DNA from: Epiperipatus broadwayi
Taxonomy: Eukaryota; Onychophora; Udeonychophora; Euonychophora; Peripatidae
Reading direction: 5' to 3'
Length of the DNA: 64,000 nt
Assembly: GCA_028023455.1 (NCBI GenBank)
Contig: JAQFVV010000049.1
Span: 7,328,647-7,392,646 of the forward strand
Shown: in pieces, positions 46,613-59,239 of the stretch
Numbering within the stretch: the first letter of the stretch is position 1
How the letters are laid out: the number at the start of each line of letters is the position of its first letter
Position numbers and translations under genes: made by a program
Notes under the pieces: generated by a model
Told to the model about the DNA's origin: nothing
The model's input: the letters and a program-made list of their open reading frames with translations, nothing else
Database searches by the model: none

Positions 46613-49359
46613 GATCAAATACTACATGATCATTAGATTATTTTACTGCAGAATAAATGTTTCTTTTTTATTATGCAAATATACAAAAGGAGAAAGGATT
46701 TAACATATTTATAAGTGTAGCATTTGCCCCCCTCTCTTTTTTGTTTATATGTGTAACCATTACAATAATTACATTAATATTAGCAAAATTTTTAAATACA
46801 AAATATTTACCATAATACATTCAGATAATAACTGAATAGGATATATGTTAAATTTTCTTCCAAAAGCAAGAAGAGTAACTAAAAAGTAAAACATTATGAT
46901 CAACCAATAATATTTGATCATTATCAATGACAATTTGACACTGCTGACCTCTTTTGAATATTATTCATTCTAGCAACTAAATTTTAGAAAAATGTTTAAT
47001 AACCAAGTTTAATAAGATGATAATTTATAAAATCTATATCAGACAAAGCTGTCTAAAAATGTGCTTCTAGCGAAAAGTTAACAAATATTTCAATTTATAG
47101 ACTGTAGTGTTATATTTTCACATTTTCATTGGCCTTTGTATATGACATACATCAATTATAATAGACATTAAAAAATAATTTATGGTAAAATTGACCATAA
47201 TTCTTGTGAGAGAGATGGTCACCATTTATATTACAATGTTTCTCAAAAGCCATATTAAATCCTTGAGTTAGAACAGTGGCTATCTCACATAGATTGAGAT
47301 TTTGGATGTTACATGGCAATGCAATTGTTACATTTTCTCTATGTTGTTTTAAGTTTATCTATAAGCTTACATTGCAGTTAACATTTTTTGTTTACATAAC
47401 TTCACTTTTAAAACTATTAGTTGAAAAAAATATCTGAAAATGTCAGTATTACATAGAGCTTTTAAGCAATGACAATTGCCTTTAGCATGATTAATAAAAG
47501 CCATAAAGGAGGTAGCCTATATGTCAATACAAATGAGAATTTCTGATTGGCTGAGTATTTAACTTCAAGATTAAATACTGCAAAAATTGTAATTACCAGT
47601 AATTTGTTTACAAATTAAAGATTATTTATGTAATATTTTTGTTTTAAAAAATGATGTCACTACATCAAAAACATTTATTTTTTAACAAGACAACTCTTAA
47701 AATGTTTGTTATGGTATTGTGGAAGCAATTTTATTTGTCAAATATAGAATTGCCCTTGTCAAATAGTAAACCAATAATTTTTAACAAATTTTAATAACAA
47801 TAATAATATCTTTAATTCTAATATTTTTTTTCTTCTTTAGTGATAACTAATTCTAAATTTATCATTGTTTTAATAATTTGGACATAAAATACCTAATATT
47901 TTACTCTGCTAATATTTTGAATAGAAAAATAGGTTTAATGATTGTCTAATACTTTATTCTAATAACTTTTTGAATAGGTAAATTTATCCAAAGATACCAA
48001 TTTTCATTGTTGTGAATAAGAACTCCATTTTAAAATTTATTTTCATATTTTTGAAAATGTCTGTTATTAACTTTTATTGTTTTAAAGCTTACACTTGTAA
48101 TAAATAATGTTAAGGTTAAATATAATATAAAATAACAATTCGTGTCAATTGTTAATACCTAGGAGAAAATAGAATTGAAATTTGTTATTATTTTATTTAT
48201 TTATATTAAAGAAACTCTGTATTAATAATTGACATGAATTGTTTATTATTTTATATTATATTTATATTATTTACAGAAGTATTATTTATTTATTTATTTA
48301 TAATGTTAAGGTTATCAATATATTACATAGAAAAAATGTGTAATTGTAAAAATAAAATGTTCACATATGGAGTAATATTAATGAAAGGCTCACTAAATCC
48401 TATAAAAACAGAGTTGTCACCTTAAAGAGTTAACTTGTTAACTGATGATTTTTCTCATTTATCAATCTGAGCAAAACTTCAACTATTCTTAGTCATCAAT
48501 TATGTTTCTATTCATAAAAATATTAAAGTATATTAATCAGAATTGTTTTAATTCAGCTTCTGAAAATTGGATTACTTTACATTCAAATTACTTATAATAA
48601 AAAGTTTAAAATAAAATTCATAACTGCAAACAAATATGAGAAAAATTGTCTGTAATAAATCAAAATATTTTTCAGCCAAATATATGTATTCACCATTGAT
48701 TTCTTTTCGTTTACTAGTAGAAATGATGATTATTTATTTCTTTTGCTTTTTCTTTTTCCAAATTTAAATATATATTAATAAAAGTCTAAATCTAACCACA
48801 TTATTAGTCAATATATTGTGAAACATAATTATAAATATGCAAATAATTATGAATAACATATTGCTTTTTATTTGCAGTCACTGAATGTTATTGCTTTACA
48901 AATAGGGGTCAAGTCTTAATCATTTCACTTGATTATTATTATTCTAAAAATAAAACATTTTTGAATAAAGATTTACATTTAAATACAGCATTAGTCAATA
49001 TTATTGTAAATAATTAATTATAAATGTAAATAATTATGGAAAAGATGTTTTCTTGTTCCAAATCTATTACAAAAGAATAAAAAAATATTCCTAGTGATCC
49101 TTCTTCAATAAATTCATTTATATCCCTCAAGAAATAATACAAGCAGATACAACTCTTACTGGCTGATTATCTGTTTATTAAGAACGAAAATTATTTTTCC
49201 AATGCTCATAACAAGTCTAAAAGTTACAACCGATGTACACTGAGTTATAAGCCAAAGAAGACAATCTCTTCCTTTATTGTTATGAATAATAATATAATTG
49301 ACAGTAAATATGTTACCTTATATCTTCTTCAATTTTAAATTTTGCTTGCAGGGTTTATC
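46613..49359. other. AT-rich sequence with a small hairpin
   Basis: No gene. 48117-48160 and 48217-48262 are inverted (AATATAATATAAAATAACAA against TTATTATTTTATATTATATT), with GTCAATTGTTAATA against TATTAATAATTGAC, forming a hairpin with ~55-bp loop. Other short frames are chance. Confidence 0.45.
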
Positions 49360-51320
49360 TTCTAAACTTTTTTCATGCTTTTTTGATATCACTGAAGAAG
49401 GTCATGAGATAACAAGATATGAAATAACTTCAAAGTTATGTTCTAACTAAGATAGTACAAATTCAGGGATGCATATTATTTTGAAATTACTAGCACATTT
49501 GAGCCATTATATTATTCCAATAATATACATCTTATTAAACCATTTTCAAAACATATTTTCAATATAGACCAACTTTATCCAATGTCACTAGTTTACTTTT
49601 TTTTAAATGACACCTTTCCTTCACCTCTTTATAAACTTAGAACTATATTTATGTCTCCATTTATCATCGAAGTCATCCAAGTTTCTCATTAAGTACAACT
49701 TCTAATTTTTCCCTCTATATCTAAATATCAGTTTTCCAAAAAATAAGCTCCAAATTAAGATGATCATAGATAACATAAGGTAGGTCAAATTAGACCCCAA
49801 GGCTGCTTTTGATTTTCTGCCAATAAATAAACTTCTAAAAGGGTTCAGTCAACCCAAAATTTCAATACCTTTACTGTATATACTGATCAAGTTGCTAATC
49901 AATAAAATATATATATTTCTCTAAATACAAAATTATCTCATGTGTTTCACCATCACAATTCCATCCCTAATGATTTTCCTTTGGTTCTTTGTTCTTCATA
50001 GCATATATAAGCAGAAATAGAAAAAGAAATTGTCTGATGCATCTATACCTCTCATAAACGAATCAATTAGCCATATTTCATATATGGTTGACTTAATAAT
50101 CTTCCTTTTCTTCAAAAAACTTTTCCTCAAACTTTTTTTTATACTAAAACATTACTCCCAAGTTTTCTCTTTAACTTTTAATAAAAGATAAGTCATCAAC
50201 ATTGTGAATTCTTATTAACAAAAAGATATCTTTTATTTACAATGCCTTCCTCATAAATTTTGAGGCTTTTTAATTCATTTTGCTCTCAATTCATTGAAAC
50301 TAATGATACAAAATATTACTCTGGCTTCAATTGAAAAGGTTATAAACTTTTTCTCGAAAGTTTATCTGTAATTATACATTAAAATTTCTCTTATCAACAT
50401 ACTGATAATCCCAAAAATTAATTACTATACTTTAATCATCAACTTTATCACCTTTTTTGAAAAAGGTAAACTATCTATATTCCACACTCGCAGTAAAAAA
50501 AAAAAAAAAGTTACCATATGTATAAAAAAATACAGAAACAATGAAATTTAAATGGTCTCTCCTTACATTATGTCTCTACTTTTTACTGTGAGAAAGCAAT
50601 CAATATATTAACCAATCTTCTTTATCTCCAATATTCTATCATACATTTTTGTAACTTCTATAGACATATCATTTCTATCAGGAACAAGTTCAAAACCTTA
50701 TTCATTTTCATATCTAAATCAACATATTTCAATCTCACTCTATTCTACAAAAAAGTTGGGTATTGAAAGATCCATAATTTGACAACTAAAACTGACACTA
50801 AGAAAGTTTTGTGGTTTTTTTTCCTTACTATTTTTAATAAAGCTATTATATAAAAATTCAAATTCTAGCATTTGGGGTTTAAATACTTGGTTTAATAAAA
50901 ATCAACCCATTCCTCAGTGAAAGAATGGCATCTACAAATATTGAAGCAATGTGCTCATCACATATGACAATAGAGAAAATAAATATGTTGTCTACGAATG
51001 CCATTCCTTACATTATATATATATCCTCAGCTCACAACAGTTACTACATGAAACCAATCTTTCACAGTAGAAGATTTTATTTAAAATATTCAAAGTCGAC
51101 TGCTTTGTAATATAAGACTAACAATATTCATCCTATTTAACTTTTGGTTTCTGTGATGTCATTTTTAACCAACATCTCCAAAACTTGTCACTTTTTGTCA
51201 ATAAGGTATTAAAAATTGAAACAAATGACCAGGTCCTTCGTCCTACTGATATTATAGCAGCCACTCAAAAACCTGATCTCTTTTCAAACATGGCCGTGAT
51301 ATATGGAACATAATTTAGAT
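49360..51320 (+). other. C/T-rich block of unknown origin
   Basis: For almost 2 kb the + strand is visibly pyrimidine-biased and C-richer than the flanks, unlike any neighbouring stretch. Translations in the three forward frames are full of stops, and I cannot match a family. The 61-codon frame at 50925-51110 has no motif. The strand bias suggests an old, decayed retroelement body rather than unique sequence. Confidence 0.3.
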
Positions 51321-51689
51321 TATTTATTTTTCCTTTTTTACAATAATTAACCGTATTTATTATATATATTTAATATTATCAATGTTAATAATCTGCATAA
51401 AAATTATTTCACTTACTTTCTATTATCTTGTAGGACTTTTTATTTCTCTAATGTCATAATAAAACTTCTATTTCTTTTGTTTGTTTATCGATTTCTTTTT
51501 TTTATGATTAGCAAAATTTATTTTAAAAATAAAAGAAGCAATATCGAATTTTTAATTTTAAAGTAAATTGTATTGATAATATCAAGTTAATACAAAAAAT
51601 ATAATTGAATGACTATACAAAAGAATTATATAAATAAATTTAACAATAAAAATAAATGGCTTGAGAGTTTATAAGAAGTTTGAGTGCCA

Positions 51690-51766
51690 CAAATGCCAGC
51701 ACTGGAATCAATCTTAGCACCCCATATTTCAGGATCTGACCTCAATCACTGCACTAAACAGCACAG
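51690..51766 (-). repeat. tRNA-like SINE relic
   Basis: Minus strand: GCTGTTTAGTGCAGTGATTG (box A region) and AAGATTGATTCCAGTGCTGG (B box region) about 35 bases apart, as in tRNA-derived SINEs. Confidence 0.4.
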
Positions 51767-51854
51767 TATTTAACAGATTATGAGATATATAATTAAGAGA
51801 CAATATTCAGACAGAAAATAAATAAATATTAAATAATCAAATAGATTTGAGCAC

Positions 51855-51932
51855 GGGAAGTGATAAAGCTGGAACCATGATCCATGAATTTTTAGCTCTC
51901 CAATTTGCCATTCTGCTATTCCACTAAAACAC
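51855..51932 (-). repeat. tRNA-like SINE relic
   Basis: Minus strand: GTTTTAGTGGAATAGCAGAA, then CATGGATCATGGTTCCAGC. Box A/box B spacing fits a tRNA-derived repeat, but pairing is poor. Confidence 0.3.
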
Positions 51933-52294
51933 CAAGATCAAATAGCCAAATGTTCATATAAACTTTAAAACAGTAAGAATGCTGGAGATGTGAACAATAT
52001 ACCCTAAACCCCAAAATCCTCAACTCTTTCAATGCATTAATAGGACTGCAAATAATATACATTCGAACAAAAGATTTAAAAATATATACAAGCATCTTAA
52101 AAGATATAATGAATAAATTGTGGTAATGTATAAATAAATAAAAATAGCTGAAAGGGATTTCTTTTGTTAGTTTTACAAGTAACAACAAAGGCATTTAAAG
52201 ATTTATTCAGTGAATTTGCCATATAAAAAATAATTAGTAAAAGTTAAAGGGAAAGACAAACACCAAATTAAGTTAACAATCTTTGATAGAATAA

Positions 52295-52385
52295 CCTAAT
52301 TGTCAGGGTGTCACCTTAATTTAAACATTGATGAATCTAAAGGAGATATAGGTTTGATTTCTGCACTAATACAGGCACTCATCAA
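52295..52385 (+). repeat. tRNA-like SINE relic
   Basis: GTCAGGGTGTCACCTTAATT, and about 40 bases on ATAGGTTTGATTTCTGCAC, a B-box-like segment. Weak; three such relics within 700 bp suggest a SINE landing area. Confidence 0.3.
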
Positions 52386-53472
52386 ACCAACAAAACTTAA
52401 AGAAGAGAAAATAATATTGCCAAAATGTTGTGTTATTTACTAATTTGCCTATAATACTAATAATAATTATAAGTGTTTAAAGACTTTTAAATATAAAAAG
52501 TTCTAATGAAGTTTTAATTTTTCTAAAAGACGTTTAAGAATTAATGCTGATGGCAGAAATGGTCCAACATATAGTTAACAAAATTCCTTAATCAAAAATT
52601 TTTTCAGACAAAAACAAAGTTACTAAACCTTTGTGTGTTTGCAAATAAGCAAACAATTAAGTAAATTGTAAATTGTATCATTTGGATATTATATTTCCAA
52701 ATAAAAAATATTGGTTAGGTCAAAATCATGGATAAGGTTAAACATATGCTTTACTTGTGATTTTGGAGCCAAAATCCTTTGAAGAGATTTTTTGTGTTTT
52801 TAATATAAACGATGATGATATTTTATTATTCTTTTATTAAAAAAAAAAAAATAAATACGATCATTGTCAAGTTCACTGTAAAAAAAAAAAAAAAAATCCT
52901 CCGTTAGAATTAATACTATCAGCACAGATTCAAAAATATAAATTAAAGCTCTCAGATTTTGAAACAATGCTTTAAATGTTTTTAATATATATAGTACATT
53001 AAAAGATTCATAAAATCCTGTAAAAAAAAAATTAATCAAATTCAGTATGAAACATGCAAACTAGGATATAAGTTGTATTTGCTAATAAATAGATGAAACA
53101 ATGTATTATAATTGTATACTAGATCCATTATGAAATTTTTCTAATTGATATGAGTGAAAAGAGTTGCATAATTAATTTCCCTTTTTTCAATTACTAATTT
53201 ATGAAAGTAATTACTTAAACTTTATCTCAGATACATGAACATCTGAAAGAAATTTGTAACTCATTGCAATTAAATAATTGGAAGTCACTTGAAGTGTTTA
53301 TCAATGATTCCAAATTATTTAAAAAAATTACTGACTTCAATTAGATCAGCATTATATTTACACTTGTCAGTAACCTATGTGACATATATGAGAATTCTTT
53401 AAGAATATTCCAATTTTTAAATGTTTGTATTTATGACAAAAATCAAACAAATCCACTTTTCTTTTTACTTTT
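52386..53472. other. AT-rich sequence, no gene seen
   Basis: Long A runs at about 52839-52850 and 52879-52896. No gene; the minus-strand 79-codon frame at 52800-53039 is a poly-Phe/Tyr artefact of these runs. Confidence 0.45.
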
Positions 53473-53647
53473 TAATGCTTATTTTATTTAATTAAAATTA
53501 ATTCATCTTACAGTTTTGATTGCCTAGCAATCTTCCTCAGAGCTTCTCTGCTGAATATTAAGAAAAGGCTCAGAGAAGCTCTTAGAAAGATTGCTAGGCA
53601 ATTAAAACTGTCAGATGGATTAATTTTAATTTAATAAAATACGCATT
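53473..53647. mobile_element. compact foldback MITE, ~78-bp arms
   Basis: Left arm 53473-53550 and right arm 53569-53647: ATTGCCTAGCAATCTT against AGATTGCTAGGCAATT, and AATTAAAATTAATTCATCT against GGATTAATTTTAATTTAAT. The 18-bp loop is CTGAATATTAAGAAAAGG. Ends AATGCTTATTTTATT / AATAAAATACGCATT. No coding capacity. Confidence 0.8.
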
Positions 53648-54160
53648 GAAAAAATGAGAAAGAAAAGTAGAATTGTTTGATTTTTTAAAATTTTTATCAA
53701 TGCATAAAGAAATATAAGTTAATTATATATATATATATATTGTTCACATGAGCCAAGTGTTTGTTCTCAGGTGCAAGTAAATGCAAAATGAATATAAAGT
53801 GAAAGAGAGAGAGAGAGTTGTACAAATATTTTAATAAGTGTGAAATCAATTACATACCATATGTAAATAAACATTGCATTTTTTTTTTCCAGATCTAAAA
53901 TCATATTCACATAGGAGAGTGTATTTTCAGTCATATTAAAACACTCCTAAATAGACAACTATAAATGAAATCTGCATGTTAGTAAATAAAGCTTTTACAT
54001 TATTACATATGTAATTTTTGATTTTGATAACTTACCATTTAGAAAACGATGATGAATCTGATTTGAAGTATTTTGATAAGTTGTCAAAATCAGAAACTAG
54101 ATACATAATAATGAAAATTTCTACATTTAAATATTACACATATCATTTTCAATAATTATC
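53648..54160. other. AT-rich spacer
   Basis: Short TA and GA microsatellites (53723-53740, 53804-53817). No gene. A weak inverted match AAAATCAAAAATTACATATG-type around 53990-54100 was not traced further. Confidence 0.35.
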
Positions 54161-54320
54161 AATATGCTGGGAGGTTGAAGATCTCTCCAAGTTTAATATA
54201 GTTATGTCACTTGATACCATCTTTTTTCCACTAGTAACAATAAACTTCATTATTTCATTCATTAACCTCACATGTAGTCTTTTATTATGTATTTTGCTCA
54301 AAATATCATCCTTATCAAAT
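54160..54320 (-). pseudogene. RTE-clade LINE 3' scrap, diverged
   Basis: GGAGGTTGAAGATCTCTCCA, AGTTTAATATAG, then TTATTTCATTCATTAACCTC and ACATGTAGTCTTTTATT line up with the 3' end at 5800-5930. It is much more diverged than the other copies and lacks the (CAT)n tail. Confidence 0.55.
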
Positions 54321-54619
54321 AAAAAATATCATTTCTGATTTAGTTAGCTGTGGTCTAAGTTTTATTTATTGGCTTTTAATGTATTAAAAAATGATTTAGA
54401 ATGACTACAATATTCAAATGACTGTATCTTCTTCACAGTTTTAATTTTAAGCCTTCTTGTCAGTCATTGAACTTCTGCTTTCAGATCTTTATACTTATTA
54501 TAAAATTTTACATTTAATCTATCATTTAGCCAATCAAAGAGTGCAACATATTTATTTTTGATCATTGTCAAAAAACCAGTCATGAATCTTCTTTTTAGTG
54601 AACACAAGAATAAATTTAA

Positions 54620-55308
54620 AACAGGCAAAACTCTCTATATGTATTGCCACTCAGTGCAAGCCATCAGTGGATGCCAAAAGGCTTGTGCATAAAATCCCCA
54701 TCTAGTGCCTACTCATCCAATACCCCCAAACTAGTTTCTGGCTTGTGGCCTTCACCAGTGAGGACCTTGGATCTGAGAGCACTGCACCTACATTTTAGGA
54801 TCTAATACAACCTCCCACAGCCACCTTTTATCTCTACTTAACTACAAAACTATGTGTCTTGAATTGAAAACACCATAATATTTTCAATCCAAGCTCATTA
54901 GCTTATACAGTCATATAGTCATAAAACCAATCCTGTCTAATAGGATAGTGGTGGGTATGGTTATTAAAGAACCAAAGACACCAAAATGTATAGGTACTGA
55001 ACTGAGTTCAGACCTATCTGACTATATAAGCTAATGAACTTGGATCAAAATATTATGGTGTTTTCAATTTAAGACTCATAGTTTTGTAGTTAAGTAGAGA
55101 TAAAAGGTGGATACTAAGATCTAGGTGCAGTGCTCTCAGATCCAAGGCTCCTCACTGATGAAGGCCACAAGCCAGAAACTAGTCTGAGGATATTGGATGA
55201 GTAGGCACTAGATGGGGATTTATGCATAAGCCTTCTGGCATCCACTGATTACTCTGGCTTGCACTGAATGGCAATACATATGGAGAGTTTTGCCTGTTTT
55301 AATAATAG
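54620..55308. mobile_element. foldback element, ~300-bp inverted arms
   Basis: Left arm 54620-54932 and right arm 55017-55308: AAAACAGGCAAAACTCTCTA against ATGGAGAGTTTTGCCTGTTTT; GCTTGTGGCCTTCACCAGTG against CTGATGAAGGCCACAAGCC; CATTAGCTTATACAGTCATA against TGACTATATAAGCTAATGA. The 85-bp loop carries CTGAACTGAGTTCAG. Terminal AAAACAGGCAAAACTC may be the TIR, with TTTAA-like flanks. A solo arm is at 12275-12627. No ORF. Confidence 0.8.
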
Positions 55309-55320
55309 TTTTGAGCAAGC

Positions 55321-55400
55321 ATAAGAAATGGTGATCATGTGATGTTTATAAGAACAAATTAAGAAATGGTGATCATGTGATGTTTATATGAATAAATTTA
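55321..55400. repeat. ~40-bp tandem duplication
   Basis: TAAGAAATGGTGATCATGTG then ATGTTTATA occurs twice in tandem, 40 bp apart, with only small differences after it. Confidence 0.85.
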
Positions 55401-56105
55401 CTTGTATTCATAAGACACTCCTTAAGAGAATTCCATTCTTCAATAATATGAAAGTGAAGTATGTGAAGATTCAAATCAGCAGTTTTAATATTTATAGCTG
55501 TTGATATTTAGTATGTGTGGTAGATTCTTCTAAAGAATGAACTTTTTTTTTTTAAAAAAAAAAAAAGGAATAATGTATTTTTTCTTCCAATTGCTATAAT
55601 CTTTTTTCACTTGAAAGGTATCTGTATTTGTATGTAATTAGATAAAAGATCATCCTTGAAGGGCAGTTCAATTCTGTAATAAGAAAATCTCCTTGTCATA
55701 TATATATATAATAACCAGAAAAAGTCAAGATAGTAAATATTCACGCTGTTACAATGCAGAAATTAACAAATGGTTTTTTTTTTCTGTAGTAACTAAAATA
55801 TTAATTGAACACTGTATAGTAATAATAATTAAAAAAATATTTTCTTTGTCATCAGTATGATTATAATTATCTTGTTATCTTGAAGAAAAGAAAACATTGA
55901 TGGGATGTGAATAAAAACATTATCTACATAAATGTGTATCATTACTTTCTTCAAAAAGTAAATAGTGTTTGAATTAACAAAATTACACACTACAAGCAGA
56001 TAAATAAATCGATAGTTGTATAGACAAATGAATAGATAGACAGTTACATTTATAAGTAAGAGATACATTGATACAAACATATTTACATACATACATGCAT
56101 TTATA
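55401..56105. other. AT-rich sequence, no gene seen
   Basis: T run then A run at 55541-55566. The 99-codon minus frame 55829-56128 is Tyr/Ile/Phe-rich without a motif. Confidence 0.4.
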
Positions 56106-56355
56106 CATGACCCAACTTCAAATCCCATGTCTTTAGTACGATAGATTTATGTCCCTACCAATGTACTATTAAAAGTTTATGTCGTAGCAATTGCCAATAA
56201 AAGCAATTAAAACAGCTTCGAAAATTAATTTTTAATATTCATGCGTATCCTAACTTCAAATCCCATGTCATGGATTCTTATGTCCTAACCTTATACTACA
56301 ACTTTAGATAGTGGCAATTGCAAATATAATTAAATTTAAAAAGCAGTTAAAATGA
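56106..56355. repeat. diverged direct repeat, two ~110-bp units
   Basis: AACTTCAAATCCCATGTC begins both units (56113 and 56255), followed in each by TTATGTCC, a TACTA segment, GCAATTGC and an AA-rich end with CAGCTT/GCAGTT. Period about 140 bp. Confidence 0.6.
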
Positions 56356-57499
56356 TACTAAAAAAATGATTTTTAAAATTGATTTTAAAATATAAATTCT
56401 TTTCAAATTAATTTTGAAAAGTATGTAATATTCTACTCTTCTACTTAGGTTGTTATTTCTTTATTGTTCTTTCATAAAAAGAATTAACGAGAGCAACACC
56501 TGCTAAAAAGAGATTTTATAGCTAGAGGATTGTCACTTTTATTACAAGTGGAAAAAAGATTCCTTTCAAAAGAAGAGCAATTTAAGCTAGAATTAATTTT
56601 GTGCAAAAGAAACACTACAATTTAGACTTGAAATTTATTGAAGTATGGTTGTATGTGGGTTTATATATGAGTGGCGAATTCTGATGAAATAAAGCTATTA
56701 ATTGAATGTTTTACGTATTATAAAATTCTTCATATTTAATAAAGAAAATCATGTTTATGGACGTAAACAAAAAGTTTTAAAATGACCAATTTTTAACCTG
56801 AGTGCAACTGTTGCAAAAAAGTGATAAAAACAGTATCTTTATTTTAATATAATTTAAATATTAGAATCGCTGGCAAAAATTGAACATTTGAAATACATTT
56901 CACGATTACAGAGTTATTCGCTTTTCCCATATTTTAAAAATTATTTTATTCTACCTGTACATAGTCTTAATTCAGGGATATACCCATCAAATGGTATAAC
57001 ATAGAAGAACTCATGAAAAAATTATTGCACGTGAAATAAAATGTTATATTTATTATTGAATTTCTTAAGCAACCATTTAGCACAAATTAATCCATACAAA
57101 AATAATTGTTGGTAAAAAGTATGTTAAATAAAAGTAAGTTTATAAGTAATAAAATGCAGGTATGAAGGCAAGTGCAAAATTAATAAATCTTATTTACCAT
57201 TTTGCAATGAACCTTAATTATAATGAAGTATGTATTATATCAAAGACTGTTAATTCCATAATTTACTTCATTTTTTTAAATGTAATTGAATATAAAACAA
57301 GCTTTTTGTGTTTAAAAAAAAGGATTATTATTTATAATAACTTACAATGCTACGCTTGTTTTTGACTATTTATAGTCATATTTGTAGCGTAAGTAGTCTA
57401 TTAAAAGTCGTCTTAGTAGGAGACAGCATTTATTGGCTTTGGTCAATTTACTATAAAATCTTCTTTCGATTACTATAAAATCTTCTTTAAGTGCATTAT
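56356..57499. other. AT-rich sequence, no gene seen
   Basis: Includes a short tandem repeat ACTATAAAATCTTCTTT at 57450-57490. No gene. Confidence 0.4.
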
Positions 57500-58665
57500 T
57501 AAAATCAAAGATTTGAATATAGGTAAAAATTGCAAATTAGCATCATTAGATATAACTGGACTTTACAGTTCTATTTTACTTACATTATCAACAGACATTG
57601 TTAAAGATGGTCTATAAAATGCAGATTATGATCGCAATAAAACTGCATTTATATTTGAATGTTTAATATACATAAATGATGATATCACAGCCCTGGCAAA
57701 TAATAAATATTATACAATGGAATTTATATAGCCCATGGGCTTCCCAATAAGTTGTATCATATGTAGTATCACTCTTACAAAATTAAAGGACTTAATTATT
57801 ACAAAATATTTAAAATCTACATGTATCTTAACATATATGAGATATGTAGATGTTGTTCTCATTTGTACACATGAGAGTTAAATAACTCAAATTCAACAAG
57901 AGCTCACACAAGTATCACACATTAAATTGGATTATTGAACAGGAAGACATACTAAGATTAAGATATACAAAGAAATAATAATTATTTTAACTATAAAATA
58001 ATAGTTAAACCTTTACATTTTAGAAGCATGATCCATCCTCAGTTGCTGACTTCACTGTGCATCATCAAAATTTCATGTTATGTAAATATGAAGCCAACTA
58101 TATAACAAGCATAGAAGAGTAGATCAAAGTCTTGTGTAAAATAGGATGCAGACATAAATCCCATCAACACTGTCAAAAAGTTTTATTATAATATTAGGTA
58201 GAGATTATCACAACCTGTTAGAAGTCTCTGGATTAGTCTACCATACATACCAGGATTATCCCATAGTGTGTATAATATTTGCTCAAACACATATAACATT
58301 AGTTTTAGGACTCTTCCTTCTCTAAATAGACTCATAAATAACACCTAAGAAGATACCCCAGAATAAGATTTACAGATTGTTTATATGATTGATAGCTGCA
58401 ATTTATTTGGAGAATCACAGTCAAATATCAGAATTAGAGTAGTAAAGCATTCATATCAATATATTCATGCTAAAGCTAACTCCAATGTTAAATCAATTTT
58501 TTTAGAGCATGAAATCGAGCATGACCATTGCTTTGATCCTACAAAAGTTATGACTGTATGTTCTGAATGCAATGATAAGAAGCATAAGTTGAAAAAAGCC
58601 TAACACATTGCTAACAAGGCCCATGGTATTAATAAAAAAAAGTATCTTGCAATCCCTATCAAAAA
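57500..58665 (+). pseudogene. Penelope-like element: reverse transcriptase and GIY-YIG endonuclease, decayed
   Basis: Conceptual reading across stops and frames follows the Penelope RT then GIY-YIG order. RT: ASLDITGLYSSI at about 57540 (motif A region), YYTMEFI with PMGFPISCII at about 57710-57765 (the PMGS box), and YMRYVDVVLIC at about 57835-57867, where the expected YVDD has become YVDV. Then YIPGLSHSVYNIC at about 58235. The GIY-YIG part lies in an open frame at 58385-58603: LFGESQSNIRIRVVKHSYQY, SNVKSIFLEHEIEHDHCFD, and KKHKLKKA, with HIANKAHGINKKKYL just after the stop. Penelope-like elements prime RT at nicks made by this endonuclease. It is clearly dead: loss of a catalytic Asp and many stops. 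It differs in sequence from the GIY-YIG copy at 44600, so at least two families are present. Confidence 0.7.
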
Positions 58666-58849
58666 AACTATCTATTTAAAATATGTCATTTACATATACT
58701 CCTCATTTAACATTCAATATTATTACATATTTATTTTTTACACAAATGTTTTATTTTTAAATATAAAAGAATATATTTTTCTGTCTAATGTTACCATAGA
58801 GATTAAGGTCACAGGAAATACAACTGTCTAGAAATAATGTCACTCAGCA
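58666..58849. other. AT-rich spacer
   Basis: Nothing recognisable. Confidence 0.4.
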
Positions 58850-59200
58850 GACTGTTATAACAATTAGCAATATCATAAAAATTATGAAAAAATTTTAAAC
58901 TTTTAAAGCATAATTGATAGATTTATTAGATATTAAAAAATAGTTTATTTAGATTTTTAAAACAAACATCAAACAGAGAAGATTTTGTTCATTTTGCAAA
59001 TTGAATCTGCTCTGCCTGAAATTTGATGGTCTGATAATGCTTTATTTTGATTAAAGTCTAATTTTTAAAATAACTTTGAAAATCAAATGTGATTTTTCAA
59101 AATTTATTTAATTTCTAAATAAAAATATCTATCAAATGAGCTCAAATTTATTATATTTTGATAAATATTAGTTTAATATTAAAGTGAAAGTTGACAGCTT
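58850..59200 (+). repeat. unclassified direct repeat, unit A (partial)
   Basis: Matches the second half of unit B: TTTTAAAGCATAATTGATAG, then AAAAATATCTATCAAATGA and TCAAATTTATTAT in the same order. Diverged. Confidence 0.6.
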
Positions 59201-59239
59201 AAATCTAGTGAAAACAAAGAAAACTGTCAGAATGTTAGC

